A stretch of DNA of 64,000 nucleotides, taken from positions 87,594 to 151,593 of the forward strand of contig CAXKVR010000243.1 of assembly GCA_964058845.1 (NCBI GenBank), written 5' to 3'. Below, in pieces: positions 12,713 to 24,330 of this stretch. Source of the stretch: Carex sylvatica (lineage: Eukaryota > Streptophyta > Magnoliopsida > Poales > Cyperaceae). Both the position numbers and the translations under genes were made by a program. How positions within the stretch are numbered: position 1 is the stretch's first letter; every line of letters starts with the position of its first letter. Under the pieces are notes generated by a model. That model made no database searches. It was not told where the DNA came from and was given only the letters and a program-made list of their open reading frames with translations.

Positions 12713-12867
12713 GGTTCTATTCGGCTGTTAGTGTGTTCGTTAAAAATAAATAAATAAATAAATATTCAGAGTGAATTTTTTTTCTTCTCGCGCACAGTGT
12801 TTCGGCCATTTAAATTAGATTCGAATCCAAATTTATTTCCGTTCCCACTTGACAACCGAACGGACCC
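12713..12867. mobile_element. PIF/Harbinger (Tourist-like) MITE
   Basis: This 155-bp element has terminal inverted repeats: GGTTCTATTCGGCTGTTAG at the left and, read inwards from the right, GGGTCCGTTCGGTTGTCAAG. It is flanked by the trinucleotide TTA at 12710-12712 and 12868-12870. A TWA target and a G-rich inverted end containing GTTCGG are typical of PIF/Harbinger MITEs. It contains an (AAAT)n run near the left end. Confidence 0.78.
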
Positions 12868-13558
12868 TTAATTGTTGAACGAGGTTAATCTTTAAAACTG
12901 TTTGTAAAAATTAATCTTTAAATAGAAATTTATTATATTAACTTCAAATGGTGAATTCAAATCGTTCAAACTGATTTATTTAACCAGTAACACATTTGCA
13001 CGCTGCTTTTGTAAATTTTTTAGTTCGTATAATATAAATCTATAGTCAAAATAGTTAAAATTGAATGCAACAGAATAGGTTTATAAATATTTATATCTTA
13101 ATGGTTTGATTTCATACTAAATAAACTTGAGAATGAAAACTTAATTTTGTGATGTAAAAAAACTTTTTTTTTAGTAAGAATATCAGTCAAGCCTTTATAT
13201 TTTAAATATGTATAAAATATATTCCAGCTGAATTTCAAGCTGTAAATTTTAATATGAAAAATGATACTTAAATATTTTGTGTAGAAAAATGCAAGAAAAT
13301 ATTAAGTTGATCTTCCCACTACTATCAATATTTATGGTAGTAGCAAAGGCGGATCTACTTAGATTCAATGGAGATTAATTGATTCTCATTTAATTTTAAT
13401 TTTTTTGGATTTATGAATATTTTTCTATATAATTTAGCACAAAATGTCATGATACAGCAATATTGATCCCCATTATTCGTGTAATTTTTTTATATAATTG
13501 ATTCCATATGTGTTTGACCTCTATTATTTGAAAGTCTGGCTCCACTCCTAAATAGCAG

Positions 13559-13848
13559 TGTAGCACTGGTATTTTTTTTTTGAGAAACAATAGGGATCAA
13601 GCCCCCATTTATATTAATCTTGATTGGTTACATGATTGATAGGTTTCCGGAAGTGGAAACCTTGTGTTGTGATAAAAACAGTGAAAAAAAGAAAATAAAA
13701 TAAAAGAAAAAGAATAGTCTAAAGATTGGGGATCTAAATGAAAGGATGAAAGAAAAAAGAGAAAAATAGAGGGAAAAAAAATGGAAAATTAAGTGGAAGT
13801 GCAGGCTTCAAACTGCACTAAATTAAGTGGAATTGTAGCACTGGTATT
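13559..13848 (-). mobile_element. 5'-truncated LINE 3'-end insertion with 15-bp target duplication
   Basis: A 15-bp perfect direct repeat, TGTAGCACTGGTATT, stands at 13559-13573 and 13834-13848. A T-run follows the first copy directly, which is a poly(A) tail on the minus strand. The inserted roughly 260 bp has GGTTACATGATTGATAGG, loosely resembling the CTTGTTACATAGATAG stretch in the 3' region of the LINE at 39.3 kb. This is the classic dead-on-arrival outcome of target-primed reverse transcription. Confidence 0.85.
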
Positions 13849-16576
13849 GCCATCCACACGAGACAGATTTCATGTATAATTTTTTTTTTATTATTATATC
13901 GAACATTTATGTAACCATCAAAGACATCACCCATTGTGAAATAAAAATCTATCTCGCCTTGTCGTGCATGGTACAGATATTATTAGCTTAATGCTCATTC
14001 AAACAAGCAAAAACAATATCTTGTTCCTCAAACTTCTTTCTGACATTTTGGGTGCGTTTCCATTTACCTGAAGGAACTTTAAAGAGGTGTTTGAAGACTT
14101 TCTTTCTTTTAGCTTCATTTTATTTTTTTCTTTCTTTGAAAGAATTTCATGTATATATATTTTTCCTCTAAAATTCATGACACATAATATTAAACATTTT
14201 ATTTAAAAAACTAATAAATTTACTTAATTTATTGCATTTTTTATTAAAATTTATAAGCACCCATATCCCCCTTTACTACAAATAAAAAAAATATAAGTAA
14301 GAAAATTGTTCAATCTTCTAATTGATCAGTTTTGAAGAACACATAGTTCATTCATTTACCAGTGACAAGTACACAGTAACATTTAGGCATACGTTTGTGT
14401 ATCGCAAATAAGAAAATAAATTATTTACCTGATCGGTTAAAAGATCAAACATTTATCTCAAACATGCTATGTATTTTTATTTTCCAATAAAATAAAAATT
14501 AATATATTATAAATTTTAAGTGATTTTTAATATAAAAGACAATAAATTAAATAAAATTTATAAGTTAATAATATGATATTATTAATTTTAGACGTAAAAA
14601 TTAATAATTTTGAGATTTTTAAAGGATATGCATGATCCAACACCGCCACTAGATTTCTCCTCTTTTTGTTGTTGTGATTGATACCTAAACAGATTAAAAT
14701 TTGTTATTAAGGTAAGCACATTCCCATACCATTATCTCGATGGGTTGTCAAGAACACAATATTGGACAAGATTCCTTTTCTTTTATTAATCTTTCATATT
14801 TTCTGTGGCAATTACTTAGTAGTCTTTCCTGTGGCCATCTTCTCAGCTACATATTACATACAGGGATAATTATTTTTCATTTTGAAGGAATAAATTAGGA
14901 ATATCTGAGACTGATAGACAAGATCCACTGCATTAGGAGAACTAATAGAGCGGCATTTAAGATAGCTCAAAGAAAAAAAAAAACCAATTTTTTTAAGGAA
15001 TAAATCAGAGAACTTTGAGACAAGATCCACTGCATTCACAGAGGTTTTGGTACAAAACATGAAGCGATAATGTAGAGATGTTTAAAATTTGCAAAGATAT
15101 AAAAGATTTAAATAGTGTTTACCGCGTTATAACGGCACAATTAAAAAAATAACGCTTTATATATATATCACCGCTATAGTGCTAAATAGCGTTTTTATGA
15201 TCCGAAAATACTATAGTAGCACTATAGTTATTTAGACCATAAAAGATATAGTTAAAATGAAATAAATATCGAAATTAATGGAATATTACATTTAGGTGCT
15301 ATTTTTCTGCGTATATTAAATTTTTTAGAGTTAATAAAATAACATATATATATCCTCATTATTGCTGCTTGCTCCGCAATTAACCGTATAACCTACAACA
15401 TTATTTTGAGAATAAAAGTAATATTTGCATCTTATATTATGCACCTTTATCTGCATCTCATTTGCAAGTAATTTATATTAAATTCTCGAGTATTTTATAT
15501 TCAGTATGCAAAGTCTTCATTGTTTTTTTAATGACCGAATTAAAGAATTAATTTTAATATCCTCTTCATATTATTGTTTATTTAGTTTTATTTGGAGGAT
15601 CATCTTTGATTCCTTTCTTAGCCGAGGTTGAAGTCTAAAAGACAAATTAGATTTTTTAAAATAAAGTACATATTTCTTTTTTGTTTTGAATTTATTCCTG
15701 CAATCTGTGTATGACAGGTTCATAGGATGTTAATTTAGGAATAATTTAACAATAAATTTATTATTGTGATGGGAGTAATTAATAATGTTTGAATAAAACT
15801 TCAATTATACAAGTATTTTTTTACTACAATATCTTTATAAATTATTTTTAAATTTTACGAATTTCGCATGATGCACAAGGACGATTTTCGTATATTACGA
15901 ACTTTTTATTTGTTTTCAAACAATTATATTAGTATTTTAGTATATTATTTATATTATAAAAAAAATTCTGATTTATACTCAAATATTGACTCGATTAAAT
16001 TTATTTATTTCACACTTATTCCTCTTTTATACAGAGAAGAGAAAATAACTCTATCATAGTTTTAAAGGGAAAAATATTCTTGACAGAAAAGCAACAATCA
16101 ATTAGGGGGATCCTTTTCATTCATCGATAATAATAAATGGAAACCGAATTTTAACTTTTCTCTATCAAAATTGCATTTAGTTTTAAAATTTATTAAAAGA
16201 TGGCCATTGGTTCACGGCATTGATCCGTATTAAAAAATAAAAATAAAAATTCACTAAGCCGAAATTTTTATTTATACCATATGAAAAAAATAAACTAAAA
16301 AATCATGATTTTTGAAGATTTTCAAAAAAATCCGGGCCATCAAACCAACAAGCGGCTCCTCAAGAATAGAGTTGCAGATTAATTTGGCAGCCTTCAAAAA
16401 ATTAAAAAACACACTCTAATATAAGATATATTTAGATTTTTGAGAAGCCTTCAAACTAATTTGCGACCCTCTAGAGCAGATTGATCTTGCAGCCCAAGTG
16501 TTTTTGAAAATTCCCACCTTAAAGCGCGAATGCCTCAATGACACACAAATAAAAAACAAAATAGAGAATGTTTCTG
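13849..16576. other. intergenic, very AT-rich
   Basis: Long AT-rich stretches with no ORF carrying recognisable domains. A short imperfect repeat of GACAAGATCCACTGCATT occurs at about 14919 and 15020, in a duplicated local block. No gene or complete mobile element is supported. Confidence 0.45.
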
Positions 16577-17409
16577 GAATTTTTTTTATAAATATCCAAA
16601 AATAAATCAAAATTACGAAATCTATTCAAGTTTTAGAAGTATTTTGAAAAGTGCCCAAACCGGTTAATGGATAACCGGATTTTTTTTTTCCGGTTATCCA
16701 TTAACCGGAAAATTAAGTGTGTTTTTTTTTTACAAAACAGAATTTTTTTAATTTTTTATTGAAATATTACAAAAGTTGAATATATTTCTTTTAAAATAGA
16801 TGAAATATAATATAATTTGATTTATTAGAAAGACTGCAACAAATAATCCGAATCAATATTTTTCAGGCCGGATTTTTCGCTGCTCTAAGAAAAATTAATA
16901 TATTTTTCTTTGTGTGTTATTGGAAAAAAAATAAAAATGCTAAGATTCTGAGTTATTGATATTAAAAAAAAATTCTCAAAAAAAAATAAAATCTTTAAGT
17001 TATATAATGCATATGTATATATATATATCAAATTTGATCTCTGTTGGTAAATCAGCAAGTCTGAACTGATACAGAGATCAAACTGAAAAAGTGATTACAC
17101 CGCATGTAGAGCATTCAAAAATACACAGAATTGATACAAATTTCAATTTATTTGAATTTTTTTATAGTTAGTTATGAATTTTCAAAGTTCAATTTTCGAA
17201 AAAACTTTAAACATCAATAACTTTGGCTATGAAAGTTGGATTTGAGCGTATGACAACTTTTCAAAAAGGTGGAGGCGAGACGGATTTGAATTTTGCTCGG
17301 GAGAAATTCTCGGGTATCGTGAGAGGCATTCGGAGCCTCATAATTTCAAAAAAAAATGTCATTTAGTGTCTCAAAAATTCAGTTTAAGTTTTTGTTCAAC
17401 GGTAGGCAT

Positions 17410-17760
17410 ACAATGATAAGTATTTTCAAAGCTTTCAAATTTCAAACAGTCGATCCAAACCGTTCACCATAATGGGTATGTTAAAATGTAGTTGCATATC
17501 AAATTTAACATTTTTTAGAAATTTTTTTACTTATTAAGTATTTAACAAAATCGCTATATTCAGGCCATTGAATTTTTGTACCCATCTCAAAAATTTAGTT
17601 TAAGTTTTCGTTTAGAGATTTTGTATGAACCTTTGCAGTCATGTTCTATAATGTCAAGACTGCATGTCAGTCAATTTTCTTAATTTCTGGAGATGTTTGG
17701 TTATGTTAACCACGGTAGTTTCTAATTTTACTGTTTGGTTAAGCCACCGTTGGATCAGCA
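17410..17760. repeat. fragments of CCAAACCGTT foldback elements
   Basis: 17450-17620 matches the left arm of the element at 26375-26753 (CGATCCAAACCGTTCA, TATGTTAAAATGT, TATTTAACAAAATCGCTATATTCAG). 17715-17760 matches the centre of the element at 11716-12201 (TTTTACTGTTTGGTTAAGCCACCG). Two families therefore appear to have been nested or recombined here. Confidence 0.65.
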
Positions 17761-17850
17761 ATATATGTATATGTATATGTATATATGTATATATGTATAT
17801 GTATATATGTATATGTATATATGTATATGTATATATGTATATATTATACA
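17759..17850. repeat. TATATG/TATG microsatellite
   Basis: About 90 bp of alternating TATATG and TATATATG words. It creates short ORFs on both strands, which are not genes. Confidence 0.85.
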
Positions 17851-18736
17851 TATATTATAAAAAAATGAGTTTATAAAAAATATATATATATATATATCGG
17901 AGACCGAATGACTATTTCGGTCTTTGTGGTTTTAAAAAAAAAACTAATCATGATCCTTTGCTAAATTATTAATTATGGTTTATAAAAAAATTCTCCTTCC
18001 GTATCTATTTTGAGAATTCTTTTTTAATATCAATCATTAAATAACTTAAAGTTATTATTTTTTTAAAATAGATACAACTTTCTAATAAATTAAATTATAT
18101 TGTATTCCATATATTTTAAAAAATATATATTCAACATTTGTAATATTTCAATAAAAATATTATGAAATTTATGTTTTGTAAAAAAAAAAAAAAACCTAAA
18201 CTAAACTTTCCAGTTAATGGATAACCGAAAAAAAAAAAATTCGGGCAGTGGTTAACCGGAAAAAAAAAAAAAATTCGGTTATCCATTAACCAGTTTGGAC
18301 ACTTTTCAAAATACTTCTAAAACTTGGATAGATTTCGTAATTTTGATTTATTTTTAGGTATTTATAAAAATTTCGGGAATGTTTCCGACGCATTAAAAAA
18401 AGAAGCAAGGGAGAAAGAGGTGAAGAATCTTGGTGTGCGCACAAAGCAAAGCTAGGACTGAATCTAGCCCTTTGATTATTTCACAAGAATTGCGTAGATG
18501 GTGGCATGTGATTGCTGTTAAAGACTAAAGAGTAAAGACCAAGAGATTCAAGTCTTCTGCTTCTTTTTCCCTGCAACTATCCTTTTTGTTATTGAATTCT
18601 TTTTATTTTGTATTTTTTTGTATTTATAAATAGTATATGAATAGTTGAGAATTTCTTGTTTGTCTTAACCTTTTTCTTTTTCAAAATCTTAAAATGTATT
18701 TTCCTTTCCTCGGATCGAGCTGATGAAGTTTCTGTT

Positions 18737-18913
18737 GAATTCACATCCTCTCCATTACCTGTTACAAGTAGTAGATCCGGACCGTTCTTTTTAACTAAAT
18801 ACGAATCTCAAAGCCCAATAATATCCCCCTGCACTAGCTCGAATTCTAAACCAGCTGAGATTTAATCTCAAATTGAGAATAATCCTCTATAGTGTATGGA
18901 AGGATACGAATCC
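18737..18913. mobile_element. Mutator-like MITE, divergent member
   Basis: 177 bp, starting GAATTCACATCCTCTCC and ending GGATACGAATCC. Flanking 9-mers are GTTTCTGTT (18728-18736) and GTTTATGTT (18914-18922), an 8 of 9 match. End motif, size and 9-bp duplication agree with the other Mutator-like MITEs, but the core differs and resembles the element in the 57.9-59.2 kb promoters (GACCGTTC, CAGCTGAGATTTAAT). Confidence 0.82.
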
Positions 18914-19235
18914 GTTTATGTTGTTCTAAGGTGGTTCGGATCGAGCACCACGGATTCAAACCAAGTTATAAATAAATTTGATACGTATTGCGGAATGCAG
19001 TTACAACATGATTATTAACGAGTCAAAAGTTGCAAATCTCCCTTTTAAACTTTTATATGCGAACTAACTTGTAATTATTTTTTACTACTTGACTTTATAC
19101 AAAATTAGCTAAAAAAATTAAGATTTCACATGTAAATACATAACTTGTGAACTATATAAAGATTTCTCATTTGAAATAAATTTAATAGAATTTTGAAGTT
19201 AAACTCACCAAATTTTTTGATGAGCTTCATATAGA

Positions 19236-19860
19236 GGGCTGCTCTCGGACCGGGTTCGGGCGGACCGGGTTTACCCGGGGTCGGGTACGGGTTTGGGTCG
19301 GATACGGGTAGGTCGGGTAAACGGGTATCTCGGGTCGGGTATACTCGGGTATAATTTTCAAAAACCGTACCCTACCCGAGTTTTACCCGTGCCCGTGGTA
19401 CCCGGCACGGGTAGGGCGGTCCGGGTCGGGTACCCGTTTTTTTTTTTTTTTTTTTTTTTTTTAGGCGGCAAATTCGAAATTTCAAAAAAATTTGAATTTT
19501 TTCGAATTTTTTTGAATTTTTTCTGAATTTTTTTGAATTTTTTTTGAATTTTTTTGAATTTTTTTAAATTTTTCTGAATTATTCTGAATTTTTTTAAATT
19601 TTTTTGAATTTTTTAACTGGTACGGGTCGGGTACGGGGTCGGGTACGGGTCGGGTCGGGTCGGGTCGGGTCCAGTCGAGTCGGGTCGGGTCGGGCGTAAA
19701 TCGGACCGGGTTTGCTCGGGTTTTGAACCAAATAACCGTACCTTACCCGTTTTTTACCCGTACCCGTTTACCCGTTTACCCGACCCATACCCGGGATCGG
19801 ACACGGATAACCCGGGTACCGGGCACGGACGGGTACGGATCGGGTCCGCCCCCGTGGGGT
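19236..19860. repeat. CGGGT-rich foldback element
   Basis: The left part (19236-19440) and right part (19618-19860) are built of degenerate CGGGT, GGGTA and ACCCG words. They are separated by a T-run and repeated TTTTTGAATTTTT words. Left-end GGACCGGGTTCGGGCGGACC and right-end words such as GGATCGGGTCCGCCC are roughly inverse in order, suggesting an inverted-repeat transposon with low-complexity arms. The local GC content is far above the surroundings. No target duplication was resolved. Confidence 0.65.
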
Positions 19861-20313
19861 ATTTGCAAACCACTAGCTTCATATAAAGAGCTTAAAAAAG
19901 TTGTTGTAGAGTATAATATTTAAAGAGCTTAAGAATGTACAAAATTTTTGAATTTCTCAGTTGGTGTTTTGCCAACTACATAAAAAAAAATGTCTTTTTA
20001 AAACTATGGAATGAATCCATAAAGACAAAATATATCTATTGGCTTAATTTAAATAACATAAGAATTGGTCATTTTCAGTACAAACTTTAACCGTCCGATG
20101 AAAATACATCAAGAAATCAAACGGTTGAGAAGAGTCGTTTGCCCGAAGACGCTTAACAAGCTTTGCTTTCTTCTCTCAATTTAGCGGATACCTGACCTTG
20201 TAGAATATTTACAGCGGATCAAAATTAATTCGGTGTCTATTTAAAATGTAAAAGCTACACTCGTTTTGAGATTCACGCCAGATTAAATAGATGAATAAGA
20301 TCTCATTCTACAT

Positions 20314-20530
20314 GAATGTATATCCTCTGCATTAACTCAAAAGTGAATTTTTTGAGTTAATGAATTTTAACCGTTCGATTTTAAACATAATTAATCCGCC
20401 TTCTACCTATAACATAGAGGACTTTAATATTAGTGCGAATCTCGTTCGCACGAATCTTAAAATAAATTGGATGGTCGAAATGTATTAACTCAAAAGAAAG
20501 CCTTTGAGTTAATCCAGAGGATATGAATTC
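20314..20530. mobile_element. Mutator-like MITE, ATTAACTC subfamily
   Basis: 217 bp. Ends are GAATGTATATCCTCTGCATTAACTC and, read inwards, GAATTCATATCCTCTGGATTAACTC. It is flanked by a perfect 9-bp repeat, ATTCTACAT, at 20305-20313 and 20531-20539. The outer GAATNNATATCCTCTG block is shared with the AGATATCTC subfamily, while the inner inverted repeat differs. Confidence 0.9.
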
Positions 20531-20545
20531 ATTCTACATGGCCTA

Positions 20546-20721
20546 GAGTACGTATCCTCTGAGATATCTCAACTTTTGCGTGACCGACGTGTCCGGTGCC
20601 TATTTAGGAATGATGTAGGGATCAATATTATGTGTGCTTTGAGATTCGTGCAGAACGTATTTAAATGATTAGAATTTTCCATAAAGTCACGCAAGTTTGA
20701 GATATCTCAGGATACGAATTC
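20546..20721. mobile_element. Mutator-like MITE, copy 3
   Basis: 176 bp with the AGATATCTCAA family ends: GAGTACGTATCCTCTGAG at the left and GAATTCGTATCCTGAG read inwards from the right. A perfect 9-bp direct repeat, CATGGCCTA, stands at 20537-20545 and 20722-20730. It starts 15 bp from the end of the preceding MITE, and its target overlaps that element's right duplication. Confidence 0.92.
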
Positions 20722-21034
20722 CATGGCCTATGGGCTATCCGAAGGTTTTTTTTTTTTTTACCATCTTTTCATCAAAGATAAACTCCAAAAACTACTCTCT
20801 TTTTTTTGAATTTTTTTCGAATTATCAGGTCTACAAATATTGTGTGCGCAACTCCTTAGTACGTAATAATATATGTACAGGTTAGTCTGCAATATTACAG
20901 GATTTCATATCAATTTAATTAGTTGCACAAATAATATATGTACAAGTGCAACCAGTATGTTGGATGAACATATAATATCTATGGTAATTCTGGTTTTTTT
21001 TTTCTTTATAAAAAGTGGTTTTTGAGTTTAGAGT

Positions 21035-21500
21035 AGAGGTGTATAAAAAATTCGTAGTATGTAATTCGATTTGAGTTTGATTTGAAATAGTTTGAAATTA
21101 ATTCAAATCAAATTCAAATTGGATCTGGTTTGTTCAAAATAAGTTCACAAACTATTTTAGATCGAAATTCAAAGTAACGTGAACCGTTGATTTTCACTGA
21201 TGACTTATGTTCGTTGATGACTTAAAAATTAAAATATAAGGCCGCCCAGCCATATATTATAACTCGTAAGTCGTAACTCTTGTTCTCAGTTCTAAAACCC
21301 TAAGCAACTTTCATCTCTCGCTTTCGACGACTACGATCACTCTTCCTTGTTGTAAAAAAGTTCGTAAAAGATTCGAAATTGAGTTCGTAAAAAAATTGAT
21401 TCGAAATTAATTCAAATTAAATTTAGTTCAAAATTAATTCAAATCAAACTTAGTTCGAAATTAATTCAAACTAGAATAAGTTCGATTTGGTTGCAGCCCT
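21035..21500. repeat. TTCGAAATTAATTCAAA-rich element, possibly hAT-like
   Basis: The left edge TAGAGGTGTATAAAAAATTCG and right edge TTCGATTTGGTTGCAGCCCTAG resemble degraded TAGGGGTG(T)-type hAT ends. The interior is repeated AAATTCAAAT, TTCGAAATT and AATTCAAA words. No clean 8-bp duplication was found, so assignment is weak. Confidence 0.45.
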
Positions 21501-22320
21501 AGTTGAGAGAGATGGTAAGAAAAAAAAATCAGTATGGGCTGTGGGTCCAAAAGAATGGTTAGGAGAGAATCTCCTGCCACACAAAAATAAACAGTAATAT
21601 ACCAAAGTCAAATTAAGGTACATTATTTTTTTGCCGTTGTTTTCTTTGATATAGAAAGGATCATGCGACAGTTGTTTGAAAAATTACAACTTAAGGAAAT
21701 AGAAGGGAACATGAACATAGAGAGTATTATTTGCTCACGCAATTCTTTGGTATAGAAAAAAAAAACAGGGTTTAATTAATTAGTCGGATAAGGATGGATA
21801 TATGGAAACATTAATTCTATGAAAGAATATTAGTTTCCATCAATTTAAATGTGCACGGAATCCAAGGGAGATTATTTAATTTTAATCCAACATTTTTCTG
21901 ATTGTATTATTTGAATTAAGGATCGAATTAACTATAACACCAATAGGCACATATAATGTGCAGTTATTATCTGAGGAGTAGGATGCTGGAAACTGTGGAA
22001 AGAGAAAAATAGAAGATTTTTCACCAGTAAGTGCATGCGGATTGCACAACTAACATATTAAAGAGGCAGCAAGTTAGCTATCAGTAACTAAATCAGGGAT
22101 GGGTTAAGGCCGAATAGAGAGATCAAGATTTAATATATGGTGTAAATAATTGTAAGTAATTAGGGTGCGATTTGTAAATAATTATTTTTCTATTAATCAA
22201 ATGCCAGTTTTACTGACCTTACAAAAAAGTGTAGTTATTAAATACATTTAATTATATTTAGCACTAAGCCTAATTAATCTGTATGAACTGCCATAGGTCA
22301 AACTCTTGAGCCTATACAGT

Positions 22321-22998
22321 TAGGGGTGTCAATGATACCAAGCCATTTACCTGACCCGTACCGTATTCGATAATTAGACGGATATGGGTAATGATTTTTT
22401 TTCGTTAGCTTATTGGGTATGAGTATGGGTAAGAATTTTTTCGTTAGCTAAACGGATAAGGGTACGGGTAAATGCTATTTCGTACCTGTTACCTGTGGGT
22501 AATTATATAAAAATATAATAATATGGTAATGTTTGAGCAATAATTAGTTAGTACTTTTGTTATTTAGTGTATTTTTTGTTGTAAGAAAAATATTAAACAT
22601 ATTATTTTTATTTATATGTCTTGTTCTTTAATTAAATAATTAAGTTTGTCGGAAGATATTTTTTGAATTCTCTTGTTTTATAAAAAATACAATTTAGTTG
22701 AAATTGATTGTACATTTATATTTATATTTATTTTTTATTAGTAATATTATTGCATATGTGAGAAATAAATGAGTTTTGATGTTCTATTTGTAAAATATAA
22801 TAAAATTAATTATTATAGTAGTATTATTAGTTATTCACCTGCTACCGTTTTGTTACCCGATAATTTTAACGAGTAACGGTAGGGTAGGGTCAGGTCAAAT
22901 CTTAATGGGTAAGAGTAAAGTATGAATGAGGTCATTCTTAGTAGGTATGGGTATGAAAATATTTCCACCCTACTTGTATCGTACCCATTGACACCCTA
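22321..22998. mobile_element. hAT-like element with TAGGGGTGTCAATG ends
   Basis: The left end TAGGGGTGTCAATG and right end CATTGACACCCTA are near-perfect inverse complements over 13-14 bp. The interior near both ends is rich in degenerate GGGTA, GGTAA and ACCCG words. A CAGT word borders both ends, but a full 8-bp duplication is not convincing. No transposase coding is seen, so it is non-autonomous. Confidence 0.75.
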
Positions 22999-24330
22999 CA
23001 GTCATAATTATCGCACTACAATTAGATTTTGCAAAAAAAAAAAAAAAAAAATCTGCAGCAAATTGCCACATAAGATCAAGATCATAGACTTGGTAATAAA
23101 ATGTCACTTCTCTAGGATTTTTCCCCTGAAAGCCAAAGTCAAACTTTTGAACCATTGTTAGCAATATTGTTTTAATTAGTGCGTTTGTTTTTGCCCTGAA
23201 AGAACATGTTTTAAACGACAAATTAATTAAATGGCTATTTTTACTATTGAAATCCATTCATACCACATTATGTATTCCTAATCCTGGCTTCAATCAGTTC
23301 CTATCTCAATACAAGTTATACCATTACAAACATGAAAATTATTCCTCATGTATTATAAACTAACTGTTCAATTTGCAATATGTGAATTTCTCTGTGTTAT
23401 AAATTTATATCTTTATTTTTAAAATTCAAATTCGAACAGTTCAGTTTGATTCTCGTATGGAAATCTACTTAGATATATATCAAATTTTACAATTTTCATA
23501 TTTTTTTACTACTTTTTTAAATTGGTAGAAAATCAACCACTCTAAAGATGATTATGGACTGTCTGAAAGTATTGATTTTTTATCTATCTACAAAGAATAC
23601 TAAAAAGTTTTTAAAAATGTAAAATTTGATATACAAATATATTTTTATATGAAAATCATGTTGAACGTTTGAATTAATTATTTATACTTTAAAAACAAAA
23701 ATACAGATTTATAGCATGAAATTACACGCGCATTGCAAAGTACCATAACCTCAGTATATTATTAAAATGAATAAACTAATTTATACATATATATTGTGGG
23801 AATGTTTACAACATGTTTTATGTAGATAGATGATATTTTATTAAGTTCATATATAGGTCAACATTTATGCATTTTGTTAAAAAATAAGACACCAAGATGA
23901 TAAAATTGTTATTTTCCAACAATTTAAACATCTTAACCATGAAAATTAATGCACAACTAGGTCAAGTCATTTGCATAAAAAAAGAATTTCAAAATTGTAT
24001 AACAACGCATTATTAATTATACTAATTGAATATTTGTCACTATACACAATCTAATAAATGTGCTCAAATCATTGTTATATTTTACTAATATATCCTTAGA
24101 CTTAGTAATTCAAATAAATTTATTCAAACTAGGTCGAGAAGCATATTGTTGGAGACTGAGTCTAAGCGCAGATTGAAGGAAACGGGTTACGTCCGACATG
24201 TCTATCAAACTTAAATTTGAGTTCGATAGATTTATTTACTGTCCGATATGCTTTAAAATATGTGTATATCATTTCAATATATTAATTTAGCGTGCACATA
24301 TTTTAAAGAGGTGATAGATCTAAATTATAT
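22999..24330. other. intergenic, AT-rich; foldback remnant at about 23440-23660
   Basis: 23440-23660 has roughly complementary halves (TATATATCAAATTTTACA against TGTAAAATTTGATATACAAA), a decayed foldback element of the CCAAACCGTT type. Nothing else is supported. Confidence 0.45.

Larger units (their letters stand above)
16577..18387. repeat. large inverted repeat with about 400-bp arms
   Basis: The left arm (about 16577-16990) is the inverse complement of the right arm (about 18000-18387). For example, CAAAATTACGAAATCTATTC on the left matches GATAGATTTCGTAATTTTG on the right, and GATATTAAAAAAAAATTCTC pairs with GAGAATTCTTTTTTAATATC. Each arm itself holds a hairpin: 16660-16678 and 16690-16708 are perfect 19-bp inverse complements (CCGGTTAATGGATAACCGG), and a degraded version lies at 18209-18296. 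The roughly 1-kb centre contains older foldback pieces and a TATATG microsatellite. No target duplication or coding region was found, so the class is unknown. Confidence 0.82.

Noticed and set aside
17654..17876. ORFs on both strands with Tyr-Ile/Ile-His repeats
   Set aside because: They are translations of the TATATG microsatellite, with no domain or splice context.
22922..23257. Overlapping opposite-strand ORFs near 23 kb
   Set aside because: No domains, an A-run in the middle, and partial overlap with the end of a hAT-like element.
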